From Owenia fusiformis (lineage: Eukaryota; Annelida; Polychaeta; Sabellida; Oweniidae), in NCBI GenBank assembly GCA_903813345.2, contig CAIIXF020000001.1, forward strand, positions 17,567,915 through 17,631,914: a stretch of DNA of 64,000 nt, written 5' to 3'. The translations under genes and the position numbers were made by a program. Shown piece after piece: positions 17,401 to 29,200 of this stretch. The number at the start of each line of letters is the position of its first letter. Position 1 is the stretch's first letter. The notes under the pieces were generated by a model, which was not told the origin of the DNA, made no database searches, and saw only the letters and a list, made by a program, of their open reading frames with translations.

Positions 17401-20400
17401 CGAAAAGGCACACTAATTGAAGCCCTACAAAATTTTTGTGACAAAATTTTACTTGGCACATCTGAGGATTCCCCCAAGATTCGCCAGTTTTAGGTATGTT
17501 AGTCTGAGGTTCCGTACATACTACTCAGACTTGGAAAACAATAGTAAATGTTCTGTTCACATTATTCGTAATGGGAAACCAGAAACAGACAAGTCGTAAT
17601 TACTACCAGAAACTTAAAATCGAAACATGTTTTCAAACGGTGCCACGACCAGTGCACCTAGCCACCCACAATTTTTTTTTGTATTTGTATAAGGCGTACA
17701 AGACCTTCTGTTTAAATTAACCATGGAATAGCACCTGTGGAATAATAATATGGCGTTTCGCCAAATGTGGTCGCAAGTGTTGATTTTCAGATTAATTTTC
17801 AGATTAATTTCCCGCCCGAAAATTACAATATGAAAGTAAGGAATTTTAGAAATGTCATTTTTATTGGAAACACGTTTAGTACGTTTTTATTCCAATTGGC
17901 AATAAAATATTTTTGAGACACATGCCACTCAGTTAGTATGCCATGTCTCAACTTTGTTTTGGTAAATGTCTCATGTTTCTTATTCCAGATCTTCTCGTAG
18001 TTTGATTCTGTATTCTATGTATATAAAGGCATAAATCATTTGACAGTCCAACGTACATCGACCAGAAAGAAAGATGAGCAACTCCCCGGGCACTTACAAT
18101 ATGTTTCTTTAACATGTAACACTCGTATTTGGTCTTATTTCATGTATTTAAGTATGAGATAGCAGTGAACACAATATGCCATCTTTTTATCCGTTGCTTC
18201 TAACATTCCATGATGAACCCTGAATTTAAACTGTCGAGTTATTTGGATATATTTGAACCACCCTCTTTTAGTCGAGAATGTATGAAATGCCTGGTGGATC
18301 AAGATAAACAAACCAGCAAGTTTCAGAAAATGAACTTCAGGATTTTGAGGTATTTCTTCATCAGGTTAAAATTAGGTAATTTGAGATACTCAGGAGTGGT
18401 ATTCAGTCCTTCTATAAATCTTATGTGTCAATTTTTAACGCAATATTATGTGTGTTTATTTGGAGAATTCCAAATTGGGATTCTATGAGAAATAGCATGT
18501 GTTGCCCTACTTATTACATGAGCATGCGTCTTTAAGTCACCACCACAAGTGGTGTTAACATAAACATTGATTGCTTCAATGGAAAAAATAGATTATTCTG
18601 ACACGAATTACAAACAAATATTGAGATCAAGGTATTGTTTAACAACTGCGCATTCTCAAAACAGAAGTGGTGACATATTGTTAGTCTCTTTTTATGTGAA
18701 TGGTGTTTGTCGGTCCGACGGTTCGTGTTCGGTCGTCGGCATCTGTACAAATTCTTACAACTTCCAATAAATTAACAGGTCTATGTAATGTTGATAATGC
18801 CCTTCCATGGGGAATCACAAGACCCATGGTCCTCAAATGTTCACGTTATTGAGTCGTTGAGAGGTCTGGTTACGTTCTTGCTGAGTATGCCGTGGTTTCA
18901 TGTTAATTTGTTCCGTCCCCCCATACACGCCGAGAAAACCCTTTAGCTGTGTCAGGCTTTTGTTTCTGTATTTAGTTCATATACAGATTTGTATGCTGCT
19001 TCTGATGATTACAAGAACTTTATTTGTTTGCTGACTGACTGTTATGCATTATGATATGAATTGTGTACTTGCTCCTAGACACAACATATCGGTTTGGCCT
19101 TGTAGAAGGATTCGCTAGGAACATCTGAACTGACAGAGATCTAGTGAGACCGTGAAGGAGCATATAAAAAACAAACATCTTGATGAACCATGTCATCTCA
19201 GTTCTTCCCAGGCTTGAGATGCCATGACATACATGAAATGAGCTACAGTTGGCGATCTTAGAGCATCATTGGCTAAAGATTACATCCATGAGCTGCTATG
19301 AAAGCAGTGAAGGACCAACCTTAATTGAAGGATGATCTGAGAACCCTGATTTTAAGATTTTTTGGATCTCCCATCTCAGTTTATACTACATTGGATTAGG
19401 GTCATAAAACTTTTGAGATTGTATCAGCTGGGTTTATATCTAATGATAGTGACAACATAATACAATACATTCTAATGTAGAGACATTACTAGCCATGAAT
19501 ATATGATATTCACACATAGCTAGTCAAGGGCATGTGTGTCCAATTCCAGCCAATCAGAACAAGCTATTTCTCGTAACTGCATTCCTAGAAATTCAGAAAA
19601 AATCCAGGGGGTTTCACTTTGACAAATTAAACTTGTTCCAAAATCACTGAAAAATGCTAAAAATTGTGGAAACTACATGATTTTGAAAGAATTTTTGGCT
19701 AGAGGGAGAGGCACCCGAACCTTTCTCACTTATCGACAGGTGACTTTTCCCGTCAGATTCACTAGGATCAAACATCTTATTTCAATCAGAGCATTCTGAG
19801 TGAAACAAAATTATGTGTTGAGTTTCAGAATGAGAAACAGTGAAAATGTCCGACAAGACACTGACTAGACTTTCAGTGTGCATTCGTTATTCAAACTGAC
19901 GGTCCCGTCAGATGAAATAATGATTACCCAATTAGTATTTGAATAGCTTTTATTGCCCTCTGCTGAGAAGTCTGATAGCCACAATCTACAGAGTGAGGGT
20001 CGACTTTTGACTCAACTATCAATCTTATATGTTTACCTAATCTTCAAATGACCATCATTCATAATATCAATAGGCTATTCTGGACCTTATTGCTTTAATA
20101 GCTTTATTGCATGATAACCATCTCAAACTAACACCAAATGACAGCATGTGCGCTGGAAACCTCATAAAACAGATTGTATGACATTAAATCACCGATAGGT
20201 GGAATATTTTCAAGCGAATACACACTCAGTTGACCCCTAAAAGCTGGTACATTGAGGAAATCAACCAAATGACCCTTATGAACTCCGTTAATGGGCAAAT
20301 TAGCACTTTAGCAGATTCACATTTGTTACGCTAACGGAGAGACGTGTAATTTAGATCCTCATTATGGTTCGGAATGTCACATTTATCAATTTTTGATGAC

Positions 20401-22065
20401 AGTGATAGCGATAATTTAGACTTTTGACTCTTTTACGATATTTACAAAACATGGTCAATCTCTGCTGCGTCCTCTGGAATAAATGAAAAAATGTAAAAGA
20501 CACCCTGCACCAAGCTCCATATTAATTAAAATAAACTGGAACTTGCTTGCCTCCATGAAAAGAATAGTTGTAGATTATTCTGACGCGACTTACAAACAAT
20601 TGGTAGCGAAATAGGAACAACTGCGCATTCTCAAAACATATTCAACAAACATATTTGAAAAAAGCTTGCCATGTGTTAACGTACATGGAACGATTAGTTC
20701 CAATGATAAATGATAACTCAACATACATTTCCCCAAAACTGTTGTGTTTATTCAATGGCCTAGAAACTTGTTTACACTGTACGTACGTTACGGCTTTGGA
20801 ACGTCTATTAACCAATCCCTCTCTTGTTGTTTATCATGTATAGTCTAGTATTAGTCCTAGAAAGAGACCCAGAAAGACATTAAATTTTCTGATTTCTTCT
20901 CTGGCTAAAATTAATGAGGTTGTCACCTAATCTTAAACAATTGATGTTTAATTGCTTTGATTTTGAAATTCAAGCCTACTGAGAAGTGAGAAGTGTGTGT
21001 AGAAGCTTTCAATCTCTAAGCATGATTCTCAACCCCAGGTTCTCAACTCTAAATTTCCATTCTAACCATCTTATAAGAAGTTGAGGATTTTTAATCTGAG
21101 ATTTGATGACATAGTGCTTAGAATCATTGGGTATTATTATCATTATCTGAAATGAGTTCAAATAAAGAAAATCTGGGAGCTTGTTCTAATAGGGATGGGG
21201 GGGGGGGGGGGGGTTCTTGCAAGATACTTCAAACGCGCCGATTATACAGTTTGGGCCAAAACATATTTATATTGAGGCTATCAGCATTGTGTCGCTTATC
21301 TTCAGCATCTGGTTAATTTATTGATGTTACGTGTTTTATAACATTTTGTCATTACATTCTCACCATTATACCACAAAGTCCCCTAAGCTTTTGTTAATTC
21401 AAGATATGTTTTCAATATTTCGGAAATGTTGATATGAAATAAGATGACTGCTTTCAAAACTGAGTGACATTACAAGTCGCAACACAACCCCTTTGTTCAC
21501 TAGCAAAATGCATCCCTATTGTGCATTGTTATCACTGGTCAGTATCACTGAAAAGTGAAGACGGTCGTTGCCTGGAATTTGAGAATCAACATCAACCAAT
21601 GCATGTGCATCATACGTTTCGTTTTTTGAACGTTGAATTATATATCCAGTGGTATATATCAATACAAGAATGTAGGCCTATCATATAGATTGGTTTAAGG
21701 GAGTCGTTCTCAAGTCGAATTTTTGTTTTGAATTTGAAGACCTAATTTTGCCAAAAATAAAACATGTTTCCTGGTTATGCTGACCCATTCTTCTCGACTC
21801 ACTCACTCATCTTCCCATTAAAATGCCACTCGTCGGCTTCGTCTGGATTAATAAATAAAGAAATGTTTTTGTAAACTTTCGATCTAGTTTTATCCGGGCA
21901 TCATAGTTATTCCACTGTCTGGTTCCCCCCACGTCCGACACAAATCTCCGTCGAGTTATCTGAGCTATCTTGACAGAATAATTCAATGTTTAATTAATTT
22001 AAAAAATCTAATTACTTACCGCATACAAGGCCGATCAAAAGGAGAAGGAGGGCGCAGATATTCAT
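14449..22065 (-). CDS. Pore-less ionotropic-glutamate-receptor-like ligand-binding protein, His-rich, secreted/GPI-type
   Basis: Exons in coding order: 22020-22065, 17148-17263, 16463-16642, 14449-15174. Phases agree and give 355 aa. Residues 1-16 are a signal peptide (ATG chosen because MNICALLLLLIGLVC follows). Residues 17-46 are a His/Asp/Gly tract with ten His. Residues 48-297 match an iGluR ligand-binding domain: S1 from FRITTID through GYVIDLIKEL and ADLTVTPMR, S2 from IKYGSIRGGS to the closing Cys. The ligand residues equivalent to GluA2 Thr480, Arg485, Ser654 and Glu705 are Thr124, Arg129, Ser181 and Glu230. The GluA2 Cys718-Cys773 pair is Cys243-Cys297. Residues 300-318 are a second His/Asp tract, and 341-355 a hydrophobic end without a cytoplasmic tail, which suggests a GPI anchor. 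S1 joins S2 inside the last exon with no M1-M3 pore helices. Expected role is extracellular amino-acid (perhaps also metal) binding; this is inference. Confidence 0.85.
15197..15968. repeat. Tandem direct duplication, two units of about 385 bp
   Basis: Unit 1 (about 15197-15579) and unit 2 (about 15581-15968) are nearly identical, both starting TTTAGTTAGTAGATCACTGG and both containing AATCAAAATTGG- or AATTAAAATTGG-type words and TTTGACACCAACA. The duplication lies in the last intron of the ligand-binding-protein gene, just upstream of the acceptor at 15175. Immediately after it, 15998-16058 forms a small hairpin around GATGGCGA. Confidence 0.8.
17264..22019. other. Large first intron of the ligand-binding-protein gene
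   Basis: 4.7-kb intron between the signal-peptide exon and the His-rich exon. No further exon could be read in it. Two related segments (about 18583-18665 and 20570-20640, sharing TAGATTATTCTGAC and CAACTGCGCATTCTCAAAACA) are an unclassified repeat. A G-tract of about 19 bases lies near 21197-21213. Nothing else was recognised. Confidence 0.45.
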
Positions 22066-22608
22066 CTCTTAGTTCTTCCAATACGTTCCACGTGCCCTTT
22101 TAAAGTACCTTATCCAAACAGCGTGCAAAGAGTAAGCGTGTACAACTGGAGTTGAAAAATCTGCATCCAATTTCTTCAAGCCCTTCAACAGAGGTAATGA
22201 AACACTAACCAAGAGCCTCTTCGGCGAGGAATCAGATTTGAATTCGTCATGCGTTTGGTACATCAGCGGGTCACGTGGTTGCTTAGTTTGGATTGTTTAC
22301 TATGGAGCACCACATTTGTTTCATATCATATTACAGTACGAATCCCAACCGTCATTTTTCGAACTACTGGCAGACCCCCGATATACAGTCCTACACTATA
22401 TGCCCTATATGCGAATGCACAGGCTAACATGGGAGAAGGTGGGATGTCCCCTCCTTTTTTGGTTGTTTTTGTGAATGATTCTAATGTTGGACTTTTATAT
22501 GGGGCTAATCTTCGGCCGCTCTCTGAAAAACATTGATAATGTATAGATTAAAAAATAAAAATTGGAAATAGGAGCTTCTAAGAAGAAGCTTCAATAAAAA
22601 CATAATTA
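22066..22608. other. Upstream region of the ligand-binding-protein gene
   Basis: Contains an E-box CACGTG at 22089-22094 and, on the minus strand, a TATA-like TTTAAAAG close to 22100. These sit very near the start codon, so a promoter here would leave a very short 5' UTR. An upstream non-coding exon is also possible. No coding exon was seen. Confidence 0.25.
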
Positions 22609-22930
22609 CAGGGTGGTCAAAAAACGGCAACTCCAGTATTCCTAATATCTTTGTCATTCTAAGAAATAACTCCCTGATATTTTACACATTTGTACATCAT
22701 TCAATTTCCTACCAACCTACCATATTTCATATGACCAACGGACTGGTTGTCACAATATTACTGCATTTTAAGCAACACGCCCCAGATGGCCACTTTCGGG
22801 CTGTCTGAGATGGTTGTAATGCAAATGAACTCCATTTCTAACTTGATGCACTGGTAAACTCTAACAATTATGTATTCTTGGGGAGCCAAGCACTTTATGA
22901 AGTAGTGGAGAGGCACCTTCACATAGACAG

Positions 22931-23700
22931 ATGCACAGATTAGTGTGTTCTCAGAAGATAGGGTCCTTTACCTTTGATGATGCCAACGGATATGCAATAA
23001 CTGTCAACATCAAACTCTATTTTGTGATTCCCATTGAGTTCTTGGGGACTCACGGTGAGTCCAGGGGGGTTGAAAGGCAGCAGCAATGGTTCCAACAAGA
23101 CAGAACCATACCCCATACACCCAATGATGCACAATAATGGCTTTGGGACCACTTCGATGACCACATTATCAGCAGTACAACAGACAATGAATGGGCATCC
23201 CATAGCCCAGATATTAATGCATTTAATCTTTACCAGTGGGGAAACCTCAAAGATCACTCTTATAAATTATTACTTGGATTTCCTTATATTGAGAAATTGT
23301 ACTACTCATTTTAAGTCAAAAATTACTTAAATAATCTTGAACTACTGAATAATTTTTAAGTAATTTTTAAGTAATTCATTTATGGTGAATTTACTAATGC
23401 AAGGAGAGAAATTGAAATACTTACTGTAGTAATTGTAATACTCAAAATATAACAATATGACAATATAAGTTAAACCTAAGTAAAATGAAGTAAAACTAAG
23501 TATTTAACTTTAAGTAATTTTTATACTTGGGAAATACTTGGGAAATACTCAAGTAATTCATTTTTAAGAGTGATAGAGTGTAGGGTAATAACACTAGAAA
23601 AACATTTGACCTCAAAATAAAGATCACATGTGTTGTTCAGGCCATACTTGCTGAGGAATGCAGTTATGTCATTGACAGGTTTGGAAAACATGTGCAGGTT
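22931..23700 (+). pseudogene. Broken mariner-type (DDE) transposase
   Basis: Frames on the plus strand read FQQDRTIPHTPNDAQ, then WLWDHFDDHIISSTTDNEW and SHSPDINAFNLYQWGNLKD. This corresponds to the family's WFQQDGATPH and SPDLNP(L/F) region, which holds catalytic acidic residues. An in-frame stop interrupts it after the first of these blocks. A nested element splits the reading after LKD. The C-terminal part resumes near 23573 with KIKITCVVQAILAEECSYV. Not functional. Confidence 0.75.
23254..23573. mobile_element. Nested MITE inside the mariner-like transposase
   Basis: Inverted ends TCACTCTTATAAATTATTACTTG (left, first bases given) and CAAGTAATT..TTAAGAGTGA (right) enclose AT-rich sequence with repeated AAGTAATTTTTAAGTAAT words. 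The host transposase reading continues on both sides, so this copy inserted after the host element. The exact target duplication is unclear. Confidence 0.65.
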
Positions 23701-24329
23701 TGCCTATAGCACGAAATTGGAAAACTGGGGCACCTTGTTTAAAGTGCTGTAACATTGCAACTATCAGTCCAATGTTCATGAAATAAAACAGTCTAGTATG
23801 AAATTGAATGATGTACATGTGTGCCAAATTTCTAGAAATGACAAAGATATGAGGAAAAATTAGGGTTGCCGTTTTTTTACCACCCTGTACATAAGGAAGA
23901 CACAAAAATCAACATTACAAAATGGACGACGTTGAACTGAAACTTTGAAAACCTAATGACCAAAAACTAATTCATGCGATCACAAATCAAAATATCTTAA
24001 TAGCCGATTCTGATTTGTTCATTAAAAGTCAACATTTGACCGCTGTTGTACGGTTGACCGCTATTAACGTCAATAGGCATTGCTTTGGGATCCCCTTAAA
24101 GGCTCTTAAATTTTGCCTCAACTAGTGGGCCTTTTTGGGCATTATTTTAATTTTTGACTAAATGTGCCTTAAATTAAAAAATTTGGGCCCAATTTTTGGT
24201 TTCAGGAAGGAATAAGGAATGATTCTTTACAGATACGAAATTTGCCACCCACTCCCCTTAGCTTCCAGATCCTAACATATCAGCTGATCTAGAAATTCGG
24301 GCTCAGGATCAACAGTCTCAGCATACACT

Positions 24330-24893
24330 TTTAACCAAAGCTACCATACTGATGATAAATAAAGCTACCATTCTGATGATAACTAAAGCTATCATACTGA
24401 TGATGACCAAAGCTACTGATGATTACCAAAACGACTATTCTGATGATAACCAAAGCTACTATACTGATGATATTCAAAACTATATAATGATGATAACCAA
24501 AGGTACCATACTGATGATGACCAAAGCTACTGATGATTACCAAAACGACTATTCTGATGATAACCAAAGCTACTATACTGATGATATTCAAAACTATATA
24601 TTGATGATAACCAAAGCTACCATACTGATGATAACCAAAGCTACTATACTGATGATATTCAAAACTATATACTGATGATAACCAAAGCTACCATACTGAT
24701 GATAACCAAAGCTACCATTCTGATGATAACCAAAGCTACCATTCTGATGATAACCAAAGCTACTATACTGATGATATTCAAAACTATATACTGATGATAA
24801 CTGATGATAACCAAAGCTACAATTCTGATGATAACCAAAGCTATCATACCAATGATAACCAAAGCTACCATTCTAAGACTACTATAATACTGA
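24330..24893. repeat. Minisatellite based on GATGATAACCAAAGCTAC
   Basis: About 25 imperfect units of 18-24 bp built on CTGATGATAACCAAAGCTAC, with a variant containing GATATTCAAAACTATATA. A higher-order unit of about 120 bp (24404-24525 repeated at 24526-24645) is visible. Unit length is often a multiple of three, so several frames stay open. These are not genes. Confidence 0.92.
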
Positions 24894-24914
24894 TTACCAA
24901 ATCCAACACATAGT

Positions 24915-25420
24915 CACTGTTCCACAGCTGGATGACTATAACTGCAGTTACAGCCTCATTCAAAATGGTTGCCGAAATTTTTTCGGTTTCGATCCTCCGA
25001 TTTCAGCTAAACTTGTTGCCAAAGTTGAATCTGGATTCCAAATGTTTACCCTAAAGCTGCGATGGTAAATAACCACACATAGATGCTCAAACAACCGAGA
25101 TATAGGAGTATTTTAAAGAAAATTGCTTCACTTAAAACTCTAACTGACGTTATTGATGACGTAATGATGACGTAGATCATCAACTTCTATTAGAGTCATT
25201 CTAAGTGAAGCTATTTTCTTTAAATTCTCTAATATTGCGGGTGTTTGGGCATTCATTTTTTGGTTGAATACAATCGTAGTTTCACTAATTTGCATGGTGA
25301 AAGTTTTGAAATCAAGATTCAACTTAGTTTAGCTGAAATCGGAGGTTTATCGAAAACGAAAGAATTTCAGCAACCATCTTGAATGAAGCTAACTGCAGTT
25401 TGAGGGCCAGCTGTGGAGTG
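24915..25420. mobile_element. MITE with CACTGTTCCACA ends, copy 1
   Basis: Left end CACTGTTCCACAGCTGG and right end CCAGCTGTGGAGTG are inverted. Inversion continues through segments around TTTCAGCTAAAC and TTTCTTTCG-type words (24950-25060 versus 25300-25400). The terminal sequence matches the element at 46072-46589, so both belong to one family. It directly abuts the minisatellite. Confidence 0.75.
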
Positions 25421-26201
25421 ATAGTAAAGTAACCAAAGCTACCATATTTCTGTCATACTGCGATCACGGAAAATATTTATATAAGAGCAAAACCACCATT
25501 CTGTTGACAAAGCGACTGATTTCACTGATTATGACTTCGATCTGAAGATGTATCAAGAAGGCTATCAAAGATTTCACAGCAGTGAACACAACAATCATTA
25601 TGCGACAGATTTATAGAAAGAGAGAGAAAGAACAGAGTTACAGTAACTCCACTAGTGTGTTGACATTTTCTTTTTAAGCGCTCTGCAAATACTCTTTTAA
25701 TTGTCAAAAAGCGTGTTTGGTAAACAATAATGAAGAAATCGACAATAGTGTATGATTGTGCTAGATTTTTCTTCTATCAACAATAATAGCGATATTGGAT
25801 GCCAAATTCAATATAAGGTATTGAATCAGTTTTAGGACTGCAAAATTAAGCAACAGTACCATTTAGAATAGTAAAGTGTACATAGGAACAAAGCTAAATA
25901 TTTGTTAAGACTATGGGAATGCTACAAGACATAGGGACGAACATGGCTTAACCAAATATGTACCTGGGCAAGGTATTCAGATTTGTAAATAGAGATGGAT
26001 TCAAATTCAGCCATTGATCTAATCTAATTTTTGTAGAAGGTGCTGTGAACAAGAACCACCCAGGTCATCATGAACAAACAGACAATGAGTTGGCACAAAC
26101 AGTAAATTGGCTGAAGTTTGTCCAGCAAAGGCGAGTGATCAGACATAACATGAAAAAACATGGATACATAATTAAATAGTACGGTTGTCATCGTGTCATA
26201 A
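25421..26201. other. Upstream region of the DEG/ENaC gene
   Basis: AT-rich 5' flank. Part of the minisatellite motif (AACCAAAGCTACCATA) recurs near 25431. No upstream coding exon is recognised. A non-coding first exon or promoter is likely here but is not identifiable. Confidence 0.35.
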
Positions 26202-29200
26202 ATGATGCATACAGCACGCGCAGATACAGAAGAAGATATCCCAAAAGGGAAAAAGACTCCAATGAGTTACTACTATTTGTTAGGAAATGATTATCAAAAT
26301 TGTAGTGATCACGAAGTTCGTCCCATGGGTCTTATGAGGGGACTCGCAGAGAATACGTCTGCCCATGGAATTACAGAGATCTATTACTCCAAAGGTATGT
26401 ATTCAAAAAAACGATTATCCATACCTATTGGATTTTGTCATCATTTATTTATTGAATGGCAGCAGATCACAACCTCCGGGATCAACCCAAATATTGTGTA
26501 CATCTCAAATTCATTCTAGTGATGATTGTTCAACCCTCCGCCCCTAGTCCATTTCCATCAAACTCGAATACAATTTTCTGAGTAATGTATCTCACATTTT
26601 AGGATTTTTCAAGATAACGTGTTGGGTGTTATTGACACTAGCAGCAATAGCAGTGATGATTCTTCACATGACAACCCTGTTCATAGACTTCTATAGCTAT
26701 GAGACAACCATGAGCATCTCTGTTCAGAACAAGCGTAGTCTCCCTTTTCCCGCCGTCACCATTTGTAATGTTAACCCCATCAGGGCCTCAAGACTCAGCC
26801 AGAGCACTATACTTCAGAGTACTATTGATGGGAGGGACAACATAACAGGAGCTACACGTAAGATATTCTCCTTCGTCTTAATTTCCTGGTGCATTCCGAT
26901 CTATTTTCATATTCTTATTCTAAGTTTTATTGGTTAACCATGATTGAACGCAGGAATATTGTTTGTTTTTTTTCTCTCATGGTCCTACATTGGCTGAAAT
27001 TATGTTAAAATTGTTGTTGAGCATGGGTGTCTATATAATCGTCAATAAACGTCCATATTGCAGGCGATGACAAACAGACTGGGCTGGGAGCCATGTCCAA
27101 TGAATTCTTAATTGAAGAACTAATAGAAGAAACAATCGCAGATATTGACACCGACACCAAAATTGCAATGGGCCACCAGTATAGTGACTTTATTCTTGAC
27201 TGCCAATATGATGGATACTATTGTGACGAAGGGTATGTGACATCATACGAAATAAGACTCGAACAGGAAAAAATCATGTTTGTCGGCCGTCTCTGGATAA
27301 TTGTGGCCTCAGCATTGCTGCCAAGCATTTGAGCCAGGCCACAGGAAAAGGGGTCTTATCAAAGATTTTTCAATATTTTGTTTATCTTAAAAAGCACAAA
27401 AAGACCTTTCAAATGAGCCATGACTTATGTCTTAACGATTTTTCCTTGCATATACATGTATATATATCTACCAAAAAGTCTTATTTTAATTTAGCACATT
27501 TTCCTCTTAATCTTGGGCACATTTTTGGCTCTGTAGCACAATTTTAATTTTTGTGATAAGACCGGTTTTCCTATGGCCAGGCTCACTTTTTTAGTCCACT
27601 TCTACTTTCTATCGTCCACTCTTTGAAAGGTAAATCCTAATAAAATGGTCATTCCGACGAGAGTGATATTATTGGTTCATTAGTTCACATCAAGAGAAAT
27701 CATGGCATTCTAATAGCTTCTCTCTAGAAGATATTATAATTTCTTATTTCAAGTCGAAGGCAGAACGATGTGATGAGTATTAGACCGATTGGTTCATAGT
27801 CTTGGGTAAATTTACTATTGATCAACATTATTCGAGGTTTAGACTAGACTTTGTTAAAGCCCTCTCCCGATGAAGGTTCACGCCATGCATAGCCATAAGC
27901 TGAGGCCCGGGTGTACTGTCATTTATAAAAATATCGGTCTTATTTTTATTCATTAAGCTTATAAAACATCAGTCTTATTCTTATACATGTAAGCAATCTA
28001 AGTAAAAGTATAATATACGTACATGTATACACCACGCATTAACAACTCAGTACACTAGCGGACTTTTTAAACATTTTTAACGTATTCCTGGGCCTCAGGC
28101 CATACGCATGATATATTTGTTCGATTCAAATTGTTGGCCCTAACACCCCAGTCACATTTCCTACGACGACCGTGCGGTCTATCATTTCTGCGGTCAGTAG
28201 CATTTCGTACGCTCGCCGTAGAATTTCTGCGGTCAGATACTTTTGCAGTCACATTTCCTACGGCAGCCACACGGCGAGTTTTTGAATTTCTGTTGATTGA
28301 CGTTAATTCTTCTTTTTATTTTACCTACATCAGTACAATTTATAAATATTGCTTGTAGTGTTAGGATATAGTATCGAATAAAAGTGCAAGTGAAATATAA
28401 GTTGCTGTGGTATCAGTGACTTTACATCAAACAGTATACGTATTGTGTTGTGTTAACAGCAAATATATGACCGAAACTGATATAAAAACTGTTTCCTGAA
28501 AGGTACATTGCCCATCAAACCCTACAGTCGACGAAAGTCAACGGCAAAACCGACGTGCGGCCATCGTTGGACCTTTCTGCGGTCTGACAACGGCCTTTTG
28601 ATTTCTACGGGGACCGCAAAAATGAACAAATATCATAATTCCGAGTTATAATTTCTACGGCTACATTGCGGCCTGTAAAATCTGGATACGCCGTACGGAG
28701 CCCGCAAGGCGAGCGTAGTTTCTCTACGCTCGCCGCAGAAATTCACTGATTTAATTGATCTGCGGTCGACGCACGGCCTCCGTACGACAAATGTGACTGG
28801 GGTGTTACTGTTCAGTGGTGCGATTTTCAGAGAGAATGGGTTCAGTCGGGTTTGTGGCCATTACTTACGTGAAATTGAATTTTTGATTTTCTTTTCAGAG
28901 AATTTCTTGCGTTTTATAATTACAAGTATGGAAACTGCTTCACATTCAACTCTGGTTCTAACAGCGACGTATTTCTATCTGGACGCGCAGGCCCATTGCA
29001 TGGTAAGTGGCTAACGTTCAATATGTACGTTATTTTCCATCAATTGGTTTGTTATTCAACAGTCCCTGCTTTTTTCAACTTAGGGTACATCTGAATTCTT
29101 GAGACCATTTGTTTAATAGGTAAACACAACTACATATTCATAACGTGTCTCTTTGAGTGCTACATGTGTATCTAATCTCCTTGAGTATAGACTGAGCCAA

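Larger units (their letters stand above)
22609..23887. mobile_element. Degenerate Tc1/mariner-like transposon
   Basis: Ends are inverted (CAGGGTGGTCAAAAAACGGC on the left, complement ending CACCCTG at 23887) and flanked by TA on both sides. The subterminal parts are also inverted: words around TTGTACATCATTCAATTTCC recur complemented near 23800. It carries a broken transposase and a nested element. It shares its CAGGGTG tip with the elements at 30399 and 58670. Confidence 0.85.

Noticed and set aside
21197-21213. Long G-tract as a G-quadruplex or regulatory signal
   Set aside because: A single homopolymer in an intron with no partner tracts; likely a slippage-prone simple repeat.
24331-24871. 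Open frames of repeated DDNQSYYTDD or ALVIIRIV type
   Set aside because: Products of the minisatellite unit length; both strands are open for the same reason and no start or splice context supports a gene.
24330-24893. CRISPR-like regular repeats
   Set aside because: Units are adjacent and imperfect with no unique spacers, and the genome is eukaryotic.
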